In this document: positions 25,435-34,988 of the stretch, one piece after another | How the letters are laid out: each line of letters starts with the position of its first letter | Position numbering within the stretch: the stretch's first letter is position 1 | Assembly (NCBI GenBank): GCA_029859805.1 | Contig: JAOUCL010000006.1 | Location: forward strand, 1 to 46,697 | Direction of reading: 5' to 3' | Length of the DNA stretch: 46,697 nucleotides | DNA from: Rhodospirillales bacterium | GTDB taxonomy: Bacteria; Pseudomonadota; Alphaproteobacteria; Kiloniellales; JAKSDN01 | Made by a program: the position numbers and the translations under genes | The notes under the pieces: model-generated | The model's database searches: none | Seen by the model: only the letters and a program-made list of their open reading frames with translations | What the model was told of the DNA's origin: nothing

Positions 25435-26160
25435 TCAGCCGGCCGCGGCGCGTCTCTTTCGTGTCCCGGCGGGCGCGTCCTGCGCGGCCTCGTCCAGGGT
25501 GCCGGTAAAGCGTGCCTTGCCGTTCAGGACGTGGGCGCGCCCGGCCGCCTGCGCCGCCTCGGCGTCGCCGGCCACCACCGCCTCGAGGATGGCCTCGTGT
25601 TCCAGCAGGGACGCCTCGATGTTGGGGACCCTGGACAGCCCGCGCCGGCGGAACAGGTGCATCTCCTTGACCACGCCCTCGTAAACGCTCTTGGCCCGCC
25701 GGTTGCCGCAGAAATCGAGGATCTGGGCGTGAAACGCGACATTCAGGCGGTAATAGGCATCCTTATCCCCTTGGAGGCAGGCGTCCCGCATCCCTTTCAG
25801 GTTTTCCTGCAAGGACCGGCACTGCGCCCGGCTTCGCCGGCGCGCCAGGGTCGCGCAGGCGAGTCCGAACACCGCGCTGCGCAGATCGTAGAGGTCGAGC
25901 GCCTCCTCGAACCCGATCTTGCGGACGACGACCCCCTTGTTGGCGATGATGTCGACGAGGCCCGCCTCCTTGAGGCCGCGCATCGCCTCGCGCACGGGGC
26001 CCCGGCTGACTCCGAGCCGTTCGGCCGTCGCGCTTTCGCTCAACCGCGCGCCGGCCTTGAGCTCGCCGGTGAGGATCTGGCGTTCGATCTCCCTCTGCAC
26101 CGCCATGGCCAGCGTCTGGATGTTGCTGGCATGGAACGGCTTGTCCGCTTGCAACGCCAT
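25435..26160 (-). CDS. GntR-family transcription regulator with FCD ligand domain
   Basis: A 241-residue regulator. The N-terminal winged helix (EIERQILTGELKAGARLSES, then LGVSRGPVREAMRGLKEAGLV) is the GntR DNA-binding unit. The C-terminal all-helical FCD domain contains the histidines expected to hold a metal near the effector (LNVAFHAQILDF, LLEHEAILEAV). The ATG at 26160 is chosen because GAGG lies 4 nt upstream. It is divergent from the CoA-transferase operon and precedes tctCBA, so it probably controls both. A palindromic operator overlaps the promoter of the divergent operon. Confidence 0.9.
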   Translation of the reverse strand: MALQADKPFHASNIQTLAMAVQREIERQILTGELKAGARLSESATAERLGVSRGPVREAMRGLKEAGLVDIIANKGVVVRKIGFEEALDLYDLRSAVFGLACATLARRRSRAQCRSLQENLKGMRDACLQGDKDAYYRLNVAFHAQILDFCGNRRAKSVYEGVVKEMHLFRRRGLSRVPNIEASLLEHEAILEAVVAGDAEAAQAAGRAHVLNGKARFTGTLDEAAQDAPAGTRKRRAAAG

Positions 26161-26214
26161 CGTGCCTCGCGCGTCTTGACCCCTGGAGCGTCCGACGGTA
26201 GGCAGCGGAGAGAA

Positions 26215-26228
26215 AACTGTCAACAGTT
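26215..26228. promoter_or_regulatory. Putative operator of the GntR regulator
   Basis: AACTGT-CA-ACAGTT is a 6-2-6 inverted repeat that overlaps the first two bases of the -35 hexamer of the divergent promoter. Short, nearly symmetrical sites of this kind are usual for FCD GntR proteins, and a repressor bound here would block RNA polymerase. Confidence 0.6.
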
Positions 26229-26255
26229 GGCAGTCAACAATTTGCTCACTACACT
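26227..26255 (+). promoter_or_regulatory. Sigma-70 promoter of the CoA-transferase operon
   Basis: TTGGCA (5 of 6) and TACACT (4 of 6) are separated by exactly 17 bp. The start of transcription would be near 26262, about 65 bp before the CoA-transferase ATG. Confidence 0.6.
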
Positions 26256-26327
26256 GTTTGCCGACGCAAACGGCGCGCCTGCTCGATGCGAAACGGGCCC
26301 GACCGACCGTAACGAAGTGAGGAGACC

Positions 26328-27518
26328 ATGACCCATCAACCCGCCAGCCAGGCGCTGTCCAGGTTCACGGTGCTCGATCTGACCCGCGTGCGGGCGGGAC
26401 CGACGGCGGTCCGCCAGCTGGCGGACTGGGGCGCCGACGTCATCAAGATCGAGATGCCGGCCACCGACCAGGGCGGCCAGCCGGGCGGCCCGCGCGACGG
26501 CCCCGACTTTCAGAACCTGCACCGCAACAAGCGGAGCATCACGCTGAACCTGAAGTCGCCGCAGGGCCTCGAAGTCTTCAAGCGGCTGGTCGCAAGAGCC
26601 GATGTCGTGGTCGAGAACTACCGCCCCGACGTCAAGGACCGGCTCGGCATCGACTACGAGTCGCTGAAGGCGATCAACCCCCGGCTGGTCTACGCCAGCA
26701 TCTCCGGCTTCGGCCAGGACGGCCCCTACAGCAAGCGCCCGGGCTTCGATCAGATCGCCCAGGGCATCGGCGGGCTAATGTCGATCACCGGCCTGCCCGG
26801 CCAGGGACCGGTCCGCGTCGGCATCCCGATCGCCGACCTCACCGCCGGCCTGTTCTGTGCCCAGGGCATCCTGGCCGCCCTGCTGGAGCGTGAGGTCTCC
26901 GGCGAGGGCCAGTGGCTGCAGACCTCGCTGCTGCAGGCGCAGGTCTTCATGCTCGATTTCCAGGCCGCGCGCTGGCTGGTCGATCACGAGGTGCCGCAGC
27001 AGGCCGGCAACAACCACCCGACCAGCATCCCGACCGGCGTGTTCGAAACCGCCGACGGGCATATGAACATCGCTGTCGCCGGACAGCCGATCTGGCTGCG
27101 CTTCTGCACGGCGATCGGCGACGAGGCCCTGGCCGAGGACCCGGCCTACGCGACGCCGAAGGACCGCTCGAAGAACCGCGACGCGCTCAACGCCGCGATC
27201 GCCGCGCACACCAGAGAAAAGACCACGGCCGAGTGGGTCGAGCTGTTCAACGCGGCGGGCGTGCCGGCCGGCGACATCAACACGATCGACAAGGTCTTCG
27301 CCGACCCGCAGGTGCGCCATCTGGGCATGGCCCAGCGCGTCGACTCGAGCGAGCGCGGGCCGATCGATCTGGTCGGCCAGCCGATCAGGATGAGCCGCAC
27401 GCCCAGCACCCTCGCCGCTCCGCCGCCGACCATGGGCCAGCACACCGGTGAGATCCTCGCCGACCTCGGCTACGGCGAGGCCGAGGTCGAGAGCCTGCGC
27501 GCGGCCGGCGCAATTTGA
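26328..27518 (+). CDS. Class III CoA-transferase (CaiB/BaiF family)
   Basis: A 396-residue enzyme that moves CoA between carboxylic acids. It begins FTVLDLTRVRAGPTAVRQLADWGADVIKIE in CaiB style, has YASISGFGQDGPY, and the likely catalytic aspartate D141 in PGFDQIAQGIGGLMS. The ending VESLRAAGAI is standard. GAGGAG just upstream of the ATG is a good RBS. It is the first gene of an operon with an enoyl-CoA hydratase and a gamma-carbonic-anhydrase-like protein. The acid imported by TctCBA may be its substrate, an inference from the layout. Confidence 0.92.
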   Translation: MTHQPASQALSRFTVLDLTRVRAGPTAVRQLADWGADVIKIEMPATDQGGQPGGPRDGPDFQNLHRNKRSITLNLKSPQGLEVFKRLVARADVVVENYRPDVKDRLGIDYESLKAINPRLVYASISGFGQDGPYSKRPGFDQIAQGIGGLMSITGLPGQGPVRVGIPIADLTAGLFCAQGILAALLEREVSGEGQWLQTSLLQAQVFMLDFQAARWLVDHEVPQQAGNNHPTSIPTGVFETADGHMNIAVAGQPIWLRFCTAIGDEALAEDPAYATPKDRSKNRDALNAAIAAHTREKTTAEWVELFNAAGVPAGDINTIDKVFADPQVRHLGMAQRVDSSERGPIDLVGQPIRMSRTPSTLAAPPPTMGQHTGEILADLGYGEAEVESLRAAGAI

Positions 27519-27556
27519 CACCGCGCCGGGACCGGCGCTCGAGGGAAGGACGCAGA

Positions 27557-28348
27557 ATGACGAGCAGCGACAAGATCCTGAGCCGCGTGGACGGCGCGAC
27601 CGGCCACGTGGTCTTCAACAATCCGGACCGGCGCAACGCCGTCTCGCTGGAGATGTGGCAGGCCGTGGAAGAGACGATCGACGCCTATGCCGCGGACCCG
27701 GCCGTGCGGGTCGTCGTCTTCTCCGGCGCCGGCGGCAAGGCCTTCGTCTCCGGCGCCGACATCTCCAAGTTCGAGAGCGAGCGCGCGACCCGGGAGGCGG
27801 TCAAGCACTACAGCGCCACCACGGCCCGGGTCTACGAGAAGATCCAGAGTTTGCCCAAGCCGACTATCGCCAAGATCGACGGCTACTGCGTCGGCGGCGG
27901 CGTCGCGCTCGCCGTGTGCTGCGACCTGCGCATCTGCGGCGAAGGCTCGAGGTTCTCCGTCCCGGCGGCCAAGCTCGGCCTCGGCTACGGCTTCGCCGGG
28001 GTCAACCGTCTGGTCGCCCTGGTGGGTCCCTCCTTCGCCAAGGAGATCTTCTTCACCGCCCGGCTGTTCACGGCCGAGGAGGCGAAGGTCATGGGCCTGG
28101 TGAACCGGGTGGTGCCCGACGGCGAGGTCGCAGCCGTGGCCGAGGAGACCGCGGCCGGCATCACCGCCAACGCCCCGCTCACCGTCGATTCGATCAAGTT
28201 CATCGTCGGCGAGACCCTGAAGGACCCGGACGCGCGCGACCTGGACCGCTGCGCGGCGCTGGTCGAGGCCTGCTTCGACAGCCAGGACTACATCGAGGGC
28301 CGGCGCGCCTTCATGGAAAAACGCAAGCCCGCGTTCACCGGCGCCTGA
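27557..28348 (+). CDS. Enoyl-CoA hydratase/isomerase family protein
   Basis: A 263-residue crotonase-fold enzyme. Oxyanion-hole regions are visible as SGAGGKAFVSGADISKFES and CVGGGVALAVCCDLRICGE; VPAAKLGLGYGFAGVNRLV follows. The ATG at 27557 has AAGGA at a suitable distance and gives the usual length; the ORF-track start overlaps the CoA-transferase. It presumably acts on the CoA ester made by the preceding transferase. Confidence 0.92.
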   Translation: MTSSDKILSRVDGATGHVVFNNPDRRNAVSLEMWQAVEETIDAYAADPAVRVVVFSGAGGKAFVSGADISKFESERATREAVKHYSATTARVYEKIQSLPKPTIAKIDGYCVGGGVALAVCCDLRICGEGSRFSVPAAKLGLGYGFAGVNRLVALVGPSFAKEIFFTARLFTAEEAKVMGLVNRVVPDGEVAAVAEETAAGITANAPLTVDSIKFIVGETLKDPDARDLDRCAALVEACFDSQDYIEGRRAFMEKRKPAFTGA

Positions 28349-28362
28349 GGGGGGAACGGGCC

Positions 28363-28887
28363 ATGCTCTATGCGCTAGGCGACCTCGCGCCGCGGACCGA
28401 AGGCGAGGCCTACTGGACCGCCCCCACGGCCGCCGTCATCGGCGACGTGGTCTTGGGCAAGAACGTCAGCGTCTGGTGGGGCGCGGTGCTGCGCGGCGAC
28501 AACGACCGCATCACGATCGGCGAGAACAGCAACATCCAGGACGGCTCGACCCTGCACGTCGATCCGGGCTTTCCGCTTACCGTCGGCCGCGACGTAACGA
28601 TCGGCCACATGGTCATGCTGCACGGCTGCACGATCGGCGACGGCAGCCTGGTCGGCATCGGCGCGATCATCCTGAACGGCGTCACGGTCGGCAAAGGCTG
28701 CCTGATCGGCGCCAACACCTTCCTGCCCGAGGGCAAGGAGATCCCCGACAATTCCGTGGTGCTTGGCGCGCCGGGCAAGGTAGTGCGCGAGGTGAGCGAC
28801 AAGGACCGCGCGATGATGGCCCGCCCCGTCCCCGGCTACGTCCAGCGCTGGCCCCAGTACCGCGACAAACTGCGCCCGATCGGGTGA
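28363..28887 (+). CDS. Gamma-carbonic-anhydrase-like hexapeptide-repeat protein (CaiE/PaaY type)
   Basis: A 174-residue left-handed beta-helix protein. Hexapeptide repeats are seen from APTAAVIGDVVLGKNVSVWWGAV onwards, with the metal-binding histidines in STLHVD and IGHMVMLHGCTI. The C-terminal helix (GKVVREVSDKDR) packs on the helix. It is 14 bp after the hydratase gene. Together with CoA-transferase and crotonase the order CaiB-CaiD-CaiE-like recalls the carnitine cluster, but no CaiA or CaiC is seen; the role here may instead be thioesterase-like or carbonic anhydrase. Confidence 0.9.
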   Translation: MLYALGDLAPRTEGEAYWTAPTAAVIGDVVLGKNVSVWWGAVLRGDNDRITIGENSNIQDGSTLHVDPGFPLTVGRDVTIGHMVMLHGCTIGDGSLVGIGAIILNGVTVGKGCLIGANTFLPEGKEIPDNSVVLGAPGKVVREVSDKDRAMMARPVPGYVQRWPQYRDKLRPIG

Positions 28888-29109
28888 ACAGGGGCGCCGC
28901 AGGGTGTGGGCCTAGCCAGACATCCCAGACGGCCGGGGTCGCGAGGAACAGGCGCGGCCCGGATCAGAACATCATGAAACCGACGAAGAACTTGAGGACC
29001 AGGGCGTTCAGGAAGTGGATGTAGAGAGAGGCCAAGCATAATTGCAGGCTTCTCAATTACGGTAAGTTTGCTACCCTTCTGCGTGAAATGCTGAAATGAG
29101 GGTACCGGC

Positions 29110-30213
29110 ATGAGTTTGAGACAAGCCTTGAAATCGCCTCTGATCTTGTTGCTGCCTCTTCTCGTGGTGCAATTGGCCGCTTGCGAACAAGAGCCGGCGA
29201 AATCCGACTTCGTGAGGCCCGTCCGCGCGACGAAGGTGCAGGACGTCGAGGGCTTCATGGAACGGAATTTTCCGGGCAAGGCAGCCGCAACGCAGGTGAT
29301 CAATCTCGCTTATCAGGTGCCGGGCAAGCTGATCAAGCGGCCTGTCGACGTGGGTGCGGAGGTGGAGAAGGGTGACCTGATTGCGGCTCTCGACCCATCG
29401 ACATATCAGGCGGAGGTCGATCGACAGAAGGCCGAGCTCGTCGCGGCCGAGGCACGCCGCGAGAACGCCGACCTGCAGCTGGGCCGTCAGGAAGAGCTGC
29501 TTACCAAGGGTTGGGTCGCCGAGGCGCGGGTGGACGTGGTCAGAGCGCTGTCGCGCCAGGCCAATGCCGATGTCGTCGCGGTGGCCGCCGCCCTGAAGCG
29601 GGCGGAATTGGACCTTTCCTATACCACGATCGTTGCCCCCTTCTCGGGGGTCGTCGCGGAAACCTTCGTCGAGAATCATCAGGAGGTCATCGCCAAGCAG
29701 CCGATCGTCCGCCTGGTAGACACCTCGCAGATCGAGTTCTGGGTCAGCATCCCGGAAAGCTTGATCTCGCTGGCGCCCTACGCGCGCGACATCACTGTCG
29801 AGTTCGACGCATTCAAGGGGACGCTGTTGCCCGCCAGGATAAAGGAGATCAAGAAGGAAGCGTCGGAGATTACCCGGTCTTACGCGGTAAATCTCATCAT
29901 GGAGCAGCCCGAGTCATTTGTCGTGTTGCCGGGAATGGTCGGCACAGCCACTCACGGCCGTCTCGATCTTCCGGAAGATCAGAAGGTCAAGGGATACGAG
30001 ATCCCGCTGAGCGCCATCTACAACGACAAGGACGATCAGGAGTTTGTTTGGGTGATCGACCAGTCGTCTTCGACGGTGTCGAAGCGCGCCATCACGACGT
30101 TCGAAATCACGACAGGCGGCATTAGGGTCGGCGGCGTAACACCCGGAGAGTTCATTGTTACCGCCGGCGTCGAGTATCTGCGCGAAGGTCAAGAAGTGCG
30201 GCTGATGAACTGA
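29110..30213 (+). CDS. RND efflux periplasmic adaptor (membrane fusion protein), lipoprotein
   Basis: A 367-residue adaptor linking an inner-membrane RND pump to an outer-membrane channel. Residues 1-25 form a lipoprotein signal with lipobox LAAC, so Cys25 is the lipid site. The lipoyl-like halves (VINLAYQVPGKLIKRPVDVGAEVEKGD and APFSGVVAETFVENHQEV) flank a helical hairpin (about 95-165). It is 29 bp before the pump gene; no outer-membrane factor is seen nearby. Confidence 0.92.
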   Translation: MSLRQALKSPLILLLPLLVVQLAACEQEPAKSDFVRPVRATKVQDVEGFMERNFPGKAAATQVINLAYQVPGKLIKRPVDVGAEVEKGDLIAALDPSTYQAEVDRQKAELVAAEARRENADLQLGRQEELLTKGWVAEARVDVVRALSRQANADVVAVAAALKRAELDLSYTTIVAPFSGVVAETFVENHQEVIAKQPIVRLVDTSQIEFWVSIPESLISLAPYARDITVEFDAFKGTLLPARIKEIKKEASEITRSYAVNLIMEQPESFVVLPGMVGTATHGRLDLPEDQKVKGYEIPLSAIYNDKDDQEFVWVIDQSSSTVSKRAITTFEITTGGIRVGGVTPGEFIVTAGVEYLREGQEVRLMN

Positions 30214-30242
30214 TCGCCGGCGTCAATCACAGGGTAAGCAAT

Positions 30243-33200
30243 ATGGACCTGCCTTCGCTGGCCATCGAAAAGCGGGCCGTCACCTACTTCACCGTTCTGA
30301 TCTTGTTCGTAGGCGGGATCGGCAGCTTCATGTCGTTGGGGTGGCTCGAGGATCCCGAGTTCACGGTCAAGACCGCCGCCATCGTCACCCCCTATCCGGG
30401 TACCAGTGCAGAGGAAGTCGAGCTCGAGGTCACCGACCGTATCGAGCAGGCGATACAGGAGCTGCCGCAGCTCAAGGAGCTGTATTCGATTTCCCGTGCG
30501 GGCCTGTCGATCGTCCGCGTCGACATAAAACCGGAATATTCGTCGAAAAGACTGCCGCAGGTCTGGGACGAGATGCGGAGCAAGATCGAGGACGTGAAGC
30601 CCCTGCTTCCACCAGGCGCGGGCGAGCCGGATATCGGGGATGACTTCGGGTTCGTATATGGCTTTCTGTTGGCTCTAACGAGCAGCGGTTTCTCCGATGC
30701 CGAACTCGAGCGCTACGCCAAACACCTGAAGAAGGAACTCAGCGTCGTGCCCGGCGTTGCCCGCGTGTCCCTTTGGGGCGCACGCCAGCGGGCCGTCTAC
30801 GTGGATATCTCACAGCAGCAACTGACCGCGCTCGGGCTGACACCCGCGGATTTGCAGCTGACCTTGACCCAGCAGAATATGGTGGTCGATGCCGGCAGCA
30901 TCGACTCCTTGGGCCAGCGGTTCCGGATCGCGCCCACGGGCACCTTCTCCTCTCCGGAAGAGATCGGCGAGCTTACGTTCGCTGCCAACATCGCATCCGA
31001 AGTGACCCGGGTGATCGGATCTGCCGCACAAACAGATGGGTCCGGCCCGCCAGGGCCTTCGCCTTTTCAGTCCTTGGTGACGCTCGAGGACGTCGCAACC
31101 GTCGAGTCCGGCTATCTTGAACCGCCATCGACGCTGATGCGGCACAACGGTAAGCCCGCCATCGCGATCGCGCTTTCGAACGTCGGTGGTGTCAACATCG
31201 TCGACGTCGGAAAACGGATCGACAAGCGACTCGCGGAATTGATGCGGGATATTCCGGTTGGGGTCGAGGTCGACAGGATCTCCTGGCAATCGGACATCGT
31301 CGACGCCTCGATCAAGGACTTCATGATCAGCCTGGCGGAGGCCGTCGCCATCGTCCTCGTGGTCCTCGCGATTCCCATGGGTTGGCGCATGGGAGTGATC
31401 ATCGGATCGGGGCTGATTTTCACGATCCTCGGCACCTTCATTCTGATGGCCGTATTCGGGATCGACCTCCATCGCATGTCGCTCGGCGCGCTTATCATCG
31501 CGCTCGGCATGATGGTGGACAACTCCATCGTGGTCGCGGACGGCTTTGTCGTTCGCCTGAAAAATGGGATGGAGCGCAAACAGGCGGCGATCGAATCGGC
31601 GAAGCTGCCCGCTTTCCCCCTGTTCGGGGCAACGATCGTCGCCATCTTGGCGTTCTACCCGATCTTCGCCTCGGTGAACGACGCCGGCGAATACTGCGCC
31701 GATCTTTTCGTCGTCGTCGGCATATCGCTGGTCTACAGCTGGGTCGTGTCGATGACCTATACGCCCGTCCAGTGCATGGATCTGATACCCGACCCCAAGG
31801 AGGGCGAGGGCGAAGAAACCTATAGCGGGCGATTCTATAACGGGTTCCGGCGTTTTCTCGGATTTTCGATCGCGGGCAAGTATCCGTTCGTCGGAACCCT
31901 CATCGGCGTACTCGTCGCCGCCTTGATCGGCTTCACCACCCTGCCGCAACAATTCTTCCCGGACTCGGCCCGTCCCCAGTTTCTTGTCGATTACTGGGCT
32001 CCCGAAGGCACGAGTATCCAGCGGGTGTCGGAGGACCTGAAAGCCATTGAAGCGCGACTGCGTGAGGATGACCGTGTCGTGAGCGTGAGCACCTTCATCG
32101 GCCAAGGTCCGCCGCGATTTTATCTGCCAGTCGAATCCGAGTTCCCTTATGCGACCTACGCCAACATCATCGTCAACACGCGCAGCGGCGATGACGTCAC
32201 ACCGGTGGTGTCGAAAGTAGAGCCCTGGATGAACACGAACGTGCCCCAGGCCTTGACCCGGGTTCGCCTCTATGGGCTTGGGCCAAGTGATACCTGGAAG
32301 TTCGAAGCCCGCTTCACGGGCCCCCAAGAAGCGAACACGGACGTGCTGCGCGAGCTCGGTGAGCAGGGCAAGGCCATTCTGCTCGAGACCCCGCTGGCGA
32401 AGGAGGTGCGCACCGATATGCGCAACCGCGTTCGCCGGCTCGAGCCGTCTTACGACGAAGCGCGGGGACGTTGGGCGAACGTGACCCGTACCGATCTCGC
32501 GAACGCAACCAAGCGCGCCTATGACGGGCAGCTCGTCGGTCTTTACCGCGAAGGTGACACGCTGATACCGATCAAGGTTCGTTTGACGGAAGACGAGCGG
32601 AACAATCTCAGTACCCTGGACGTACTGCAGGTCACGTCTTCCCTTTCAATAAAGAGCGTCCCGCTCTCCGGCGTCGTCGAGGACGTGGCGTTCAAGTGGG
32701 AAGATCCCATCATCATCCGCTATCAGCGGCGGCGCGCGAACACGGTACAGGCGTCACCCGACGGCGTGACATTCCCGAGTCTATATGCGGCCGTCGCGGA
32801 TAAGTTCGAAAGCATCGAGCTGCCGCCTGGGTATGAGTTGTTCTGGGACGGCGAACGAAAGAGCACCCTGGAGGCACAGCTGTCTCTCATTCCAGGCGTG
32901 GTTCCGGCCGTAGTTATAATACTCTTCATTATCGTCTATCTCTTCAATGCGTTCCGGCCACCGCTGATCATCATCCTCATAATCCCATTTATCTTCATAG
33001 GCATCGCGCCCGCGCTGGTGGCAACGCAAATACCGTTCGGCTTCGTGGCGCTGCTCGGGGCGATGAGCCTCGCGGGGATGATGATAAAGAATGCCATTGT
33101 CTTGCTCGACGAGATCAATGCGCAGCTGGCGGCGGGCAAGGACCGATATTCCGCCGTCGTGGAGGCTGCCGTATCGAGGATGCGGCCCGTCGCTCTGGCC

Positions 33201-33377
33201 GCAGCGACGACCGTGCTTGGGGTAATCCCATTGCTGCAGGACGTTTTTTGGATCGGTATGGCGATCACCATCATGGCCGGGCTAACGGTCGGAACCGTGC
33301 TCACCCTCGTGCTGTTGCCGGTACTCTATGCGATCTTTTTTGGCGTTAGGCGCTCGGCGCGTGTAGCCCAGGTGTAG
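30243..33377 (+). CDS. RND family efflux transporter permease
   Basis: A 1044-residue proton-driven pump with 12 helices and two large periplasmic loops. It starts LAIEKRAVTYFTVLILFVGGIGSF. TM4 has GMMVDNSIVVADG, in which the second Asp of the AcrB pair is Asn, a form seen in many alphaproteobacterial pumps. TM10 holds the conserved Lys in GMMIKNAIVLLDE. It is an operon with the adaptor gene and ends at a terminator. The substrate is unknown. Confidence 0.94.
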   Translation: MDLPSLAIEKRAVTYFTVLILFVGGIGSFMSLGWLEDPEFTVKTAAIVTPYPGTSAEEVELEVTDRIEQAIQELPQLKELYSISRAGLSIVRVDIKPEYSSKRLPQVWDEMRSKIEDVKPLLPPGAGEPDIGDDFGFVYGFLLALTSSGFSDAELERYAKHLKKELSVVPGVARVSLWGARQRAVYVDISQQQLTALGLTPADLQLTLTQQNMVVDAGSIDSLGQRFRIAPTGTFSSPEEIGELTFAANIASEVTRVIGSAAQTDGSGPPGPSPFQSLVTLEDVATVESGYLEPPSTLMRHNGKPAIAIALSNVGGVNIVDVGKRIDKRLAELMRDIPVGVEVDRISWQSDIVDASIKDFMISLAEAVAIVLVVLAIPMGWRMGVIIGSGLIFTILGTFILMAVFGIDLHRMSLGALIIALGMMVDNSIVVADGFVVRLKNGMERKQAAIESAKLPAFPLFGATIVAILAFYPIFASVNDAGEYCADLFVVVGISLVYSWVVSMTYTPVQCMDLIPDPKEGEGEETYSGRFYNGFRRFLGFSIAGKYPFVGTLIGVLVAALIGFTTLPQQFFPDSARPQFLVDYWAPEGTSIQRVSEDLKAIEARLREDDRVVSVSTFIGQGPPRFYLPVESEFPYATYANIIVNTRSGDDVTPVVSKVEPWMNTNVPQALTRVRLYGLGPSDTWKFEARFTGPQEANTDVLRELGEQGKAILLETPLAKEVRTDMRNRVRRLEPSYDEARGRWANVTRTDLANATKRAYDGQLVGLYREGDTLIPIKVRLTEDERNNLSTLDVLQVTSSLSIKSVPLSGVVEDVAFKWEDPIIIRYQRRRANTVQASPDGVTFPSLYAAVADKFESIELPPGYELFWDGERKSTLEAQLSLIPGVVPAVVIILFIIVYLFNAFRPPLIIILIIPFIFIGIAPALVATQIPFGFVALLGAMSLAGMMIKNAIVLLDEINAQLAAGKDRYSAVVEAAVSRMRPVALAAATTVLGVIPLLQDVFWIGMAITIMAGLTVGTVLTLVLLPVLYAIFFGVRRSARVAQV

Positions 33378-33436
33378 TGAAGCCGGTAGGTCAAGGGCCG
33401 GTTCGTGCAGAGACATTACGTCCGCTTCCAAGTGAT

Positions 33437-33458
33437 AACCCGATCTCGGCGGGTTTTT
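33437..33458 (+). terminator. Intrinsic terminator of the RND operon
   Basis: AACCCG / CGGGTT stem with a 7-nt loop is followed by a T run (TTTTT), 60 bp after the RND stop. Confidence 0.8.
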
Positions 33459-33560
33459 GATATTGCTGGTAAAAAGATACCTCCCGGCCCAGACACCTGA
33501 TTCAGACGCACCGGCGCGTTTTGCTGGACATGGCAATAGATAGTGCTCCAACCTGAAACC

Positions 33561-34208
33561 ATGCCGTTCTCGTTCCAAACTATGCGTCGATCGCGATCAA
33601 TCGAGCTTCTGGCATCTTTGGTGCTGCTGATCGTTGTGGCTGCGTTTATTGAAATTCACACCGCTTATGGAGTGATCGTCTCCCTGCTGTTCGCGGTCGT
33701 TCTTATTACAGCGGTCCGGGTTGTTACCGCTGAAAATCGGCACCGCACTATTGCTTACGTTCTTGCTGCTGTTTGGTTGGCAATCACCTTGATGAGAGCC
33801 GCAACTCAGCAGGAAATTTGGCGAATTCTGGCGGACCTTCTGTTCATTGCGTTCAGCTTCTACTGCGTCAGCGTGATCCTTCGCCGTATCGTGACCGCCG
33901 AGGAGGTCGAGTCCGAGGTGATCTTCGGCTCCGTGTCCGCCTACCTGCTGATCGCGATCACCTGGGCTGTGAGTTATGATTTGATTTACGTGCTGAACCC
34001 CGGGTCATTCAGTGGGGCCGAGGGCGGTGCGGACTTGACTCTCAACCACTTCATCTATTTCAGCCTGACGACGATCACAACGCTTGGTTATGGAGACATC
34101 ACGCCTGCGAGCATGCCGGCCGGAATATGGGCCACTTTGGAGGCCGCCACCGGTGTTTTCTATATGGCCATTCTGGTGGCGCGTTTGGTGAGCATGTATC
34201 GCGGGTGA
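33561..34208 (+). CDS. Potassium channel family protein
   Basis: A 215-residue membrane protein with about six hydrophobic segments and the K+ selectivity filter TTITTLGYGD near its C-terminus, followed by the inner helix ending ARLVSMYRG. No charged S4-type voltage sensor or RCK domain is seen, so it may be an ungated or simple channel. I take the ATG at 33561 (MPFSFQTMRR); a GTG 18 bases earlier and an ATG 21 bases later are also possible, as none has a clear RBS. It follows the RND terminator and appears to be its own unit. Confidence 0.85.
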   Translation: MPFSFQTMRRSRSIELLASLVLLIVVAAFIEIHTAYGVIVSLLFAVVLITAVRVVTAENRHRTIAYVLAAVWLAITLMRAATQQEIWRILADLLFIAFSFYCVSVILRRIVTAEEVESEVIFGSVSAYLLIAITWAVSYDLIYVLNPGSFSGAEGGADLTLNHFIYFSLTTITTLGYGDITPASMPAGIWATLEAATGVFYMAILVARLVSMYRG

Positions 34209-34406
34209 AGCTTTTTCAGAGGTGGTCCCCGAATCTCGGACTCTTCGACCCCGGACTCGAAGACGGACATATGAGCCCGGCCATGACACAATGGCGTTGG
34301 AACCGTCAGCGTCACTCCACTGGCAAGTGGCCGAGAGCCCGGCGGCGGATCGGGTGACGGACGACGCCGTGTCGGTCGAGTAGGTTCGGGCTCGGAGGGA
34401 AATCGC

Positions 34407-34823
34407 ATGCGGTCCATACCGGTCGGCGCCAAGGGCAGCTTCGCGCTGCGTGTCGAAACGAAGCATCTGGCGAACCGGTTCAAGGACGCCATGCTGCCGC
34501 CGGTGCTGGCGACGCCGGTCATGATCATGATCATGGAGAACGCCGCGCTCGATGCCATGCGGCCCTATCTCGATCCGGGCGAGAGCGCGGTGGGGATCCA
34601 GGTGGAGGTGCGCCACACGGCCGCGACGCCCGCCGGCCAGCGGGTCGTCGGAGAGGCCGAGGTGACGAGGGCCGAGGGCCGGCACGTGACCTTCACGATC
34701 AGGGCAAGGGACGAGGCCGGCGAGATCGGCAGCGGGAGCCACGAGAGAATGGTCATCGATCTCGCGACGTTCACCGCACGTCTGGAGGCGGAGCCGGGAA
34801 CACGCGATCCCGGCGGCGCCTGA
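34407..34823 (+). CDS. FlK-like thioesterase (hotdog fold)
   Basis: A 138-residue protein resembling the fluoroacetyl-CoA thioesterase FlK family: MRSIPVGAKGSFALRVETKH, LATPVMIMIMENAALDAM, and GESAVGIQVEVRHTAATPAG, then SHERMVID. The FlK catalytic Thr-Glu-His set appears conserved in this pattern (T at LATPV, E in MIMEN, H in EVRHTA). The true substrate is probably a small acyl-CoA. Upstream, 34209-34406 holds no recognisable gene. Confidence 0.85.
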   Translation: MRSIPVGAKGSFALRVETKHLANRFKDAMLPPVLATPVMIMIMENAALDAMRPYLDPGESAVGIQVEVRHTAATPAGQRVVGEAEVTRAEGRHVTFTIRARDEAGEIGSGSHERMVIDLATFTARLEAEPGTRDPGGA

Positions 34824-34861
34824 GGCCAAGCCGGACCGGATCCGCCCGGGCCGCAAGAATA

Positions 34862-34875
34862 TTGACCTGGATCAA
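34862..34875 (+). promoter_or_regulatory. FNR-type box upstream of the DUF411 gene
   Basis: TTGAC-CTGG-ATCAA (34862-34875) matches the FNR/FixK class at both half-sites. For a class II promoter the start would be near 34910; only a weak -10 (TGAGAT, 34898-34903) is seen there. Confidence 0.5.
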
Positions 34876-34988
34876 TGCGGCAATTTGCCTCCCTTGCTGA
34901 GATCACGGTCGAGGTCGCGGCGAGTGGATCCGCCGGCCTCGCGTTGTCCGGGCCAAGTCCACTTGACGCTGTTCTGGGAGAGATGTCG

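Noticed and set aside
28968-29040. Minus-strand hydrophobic reading ending LVLKFFVGFMMF-stop
   Set aside because: Only about 24 codons without a start or RBS; could be the tail of a lost membrane gene, but chance cannot be excluded.
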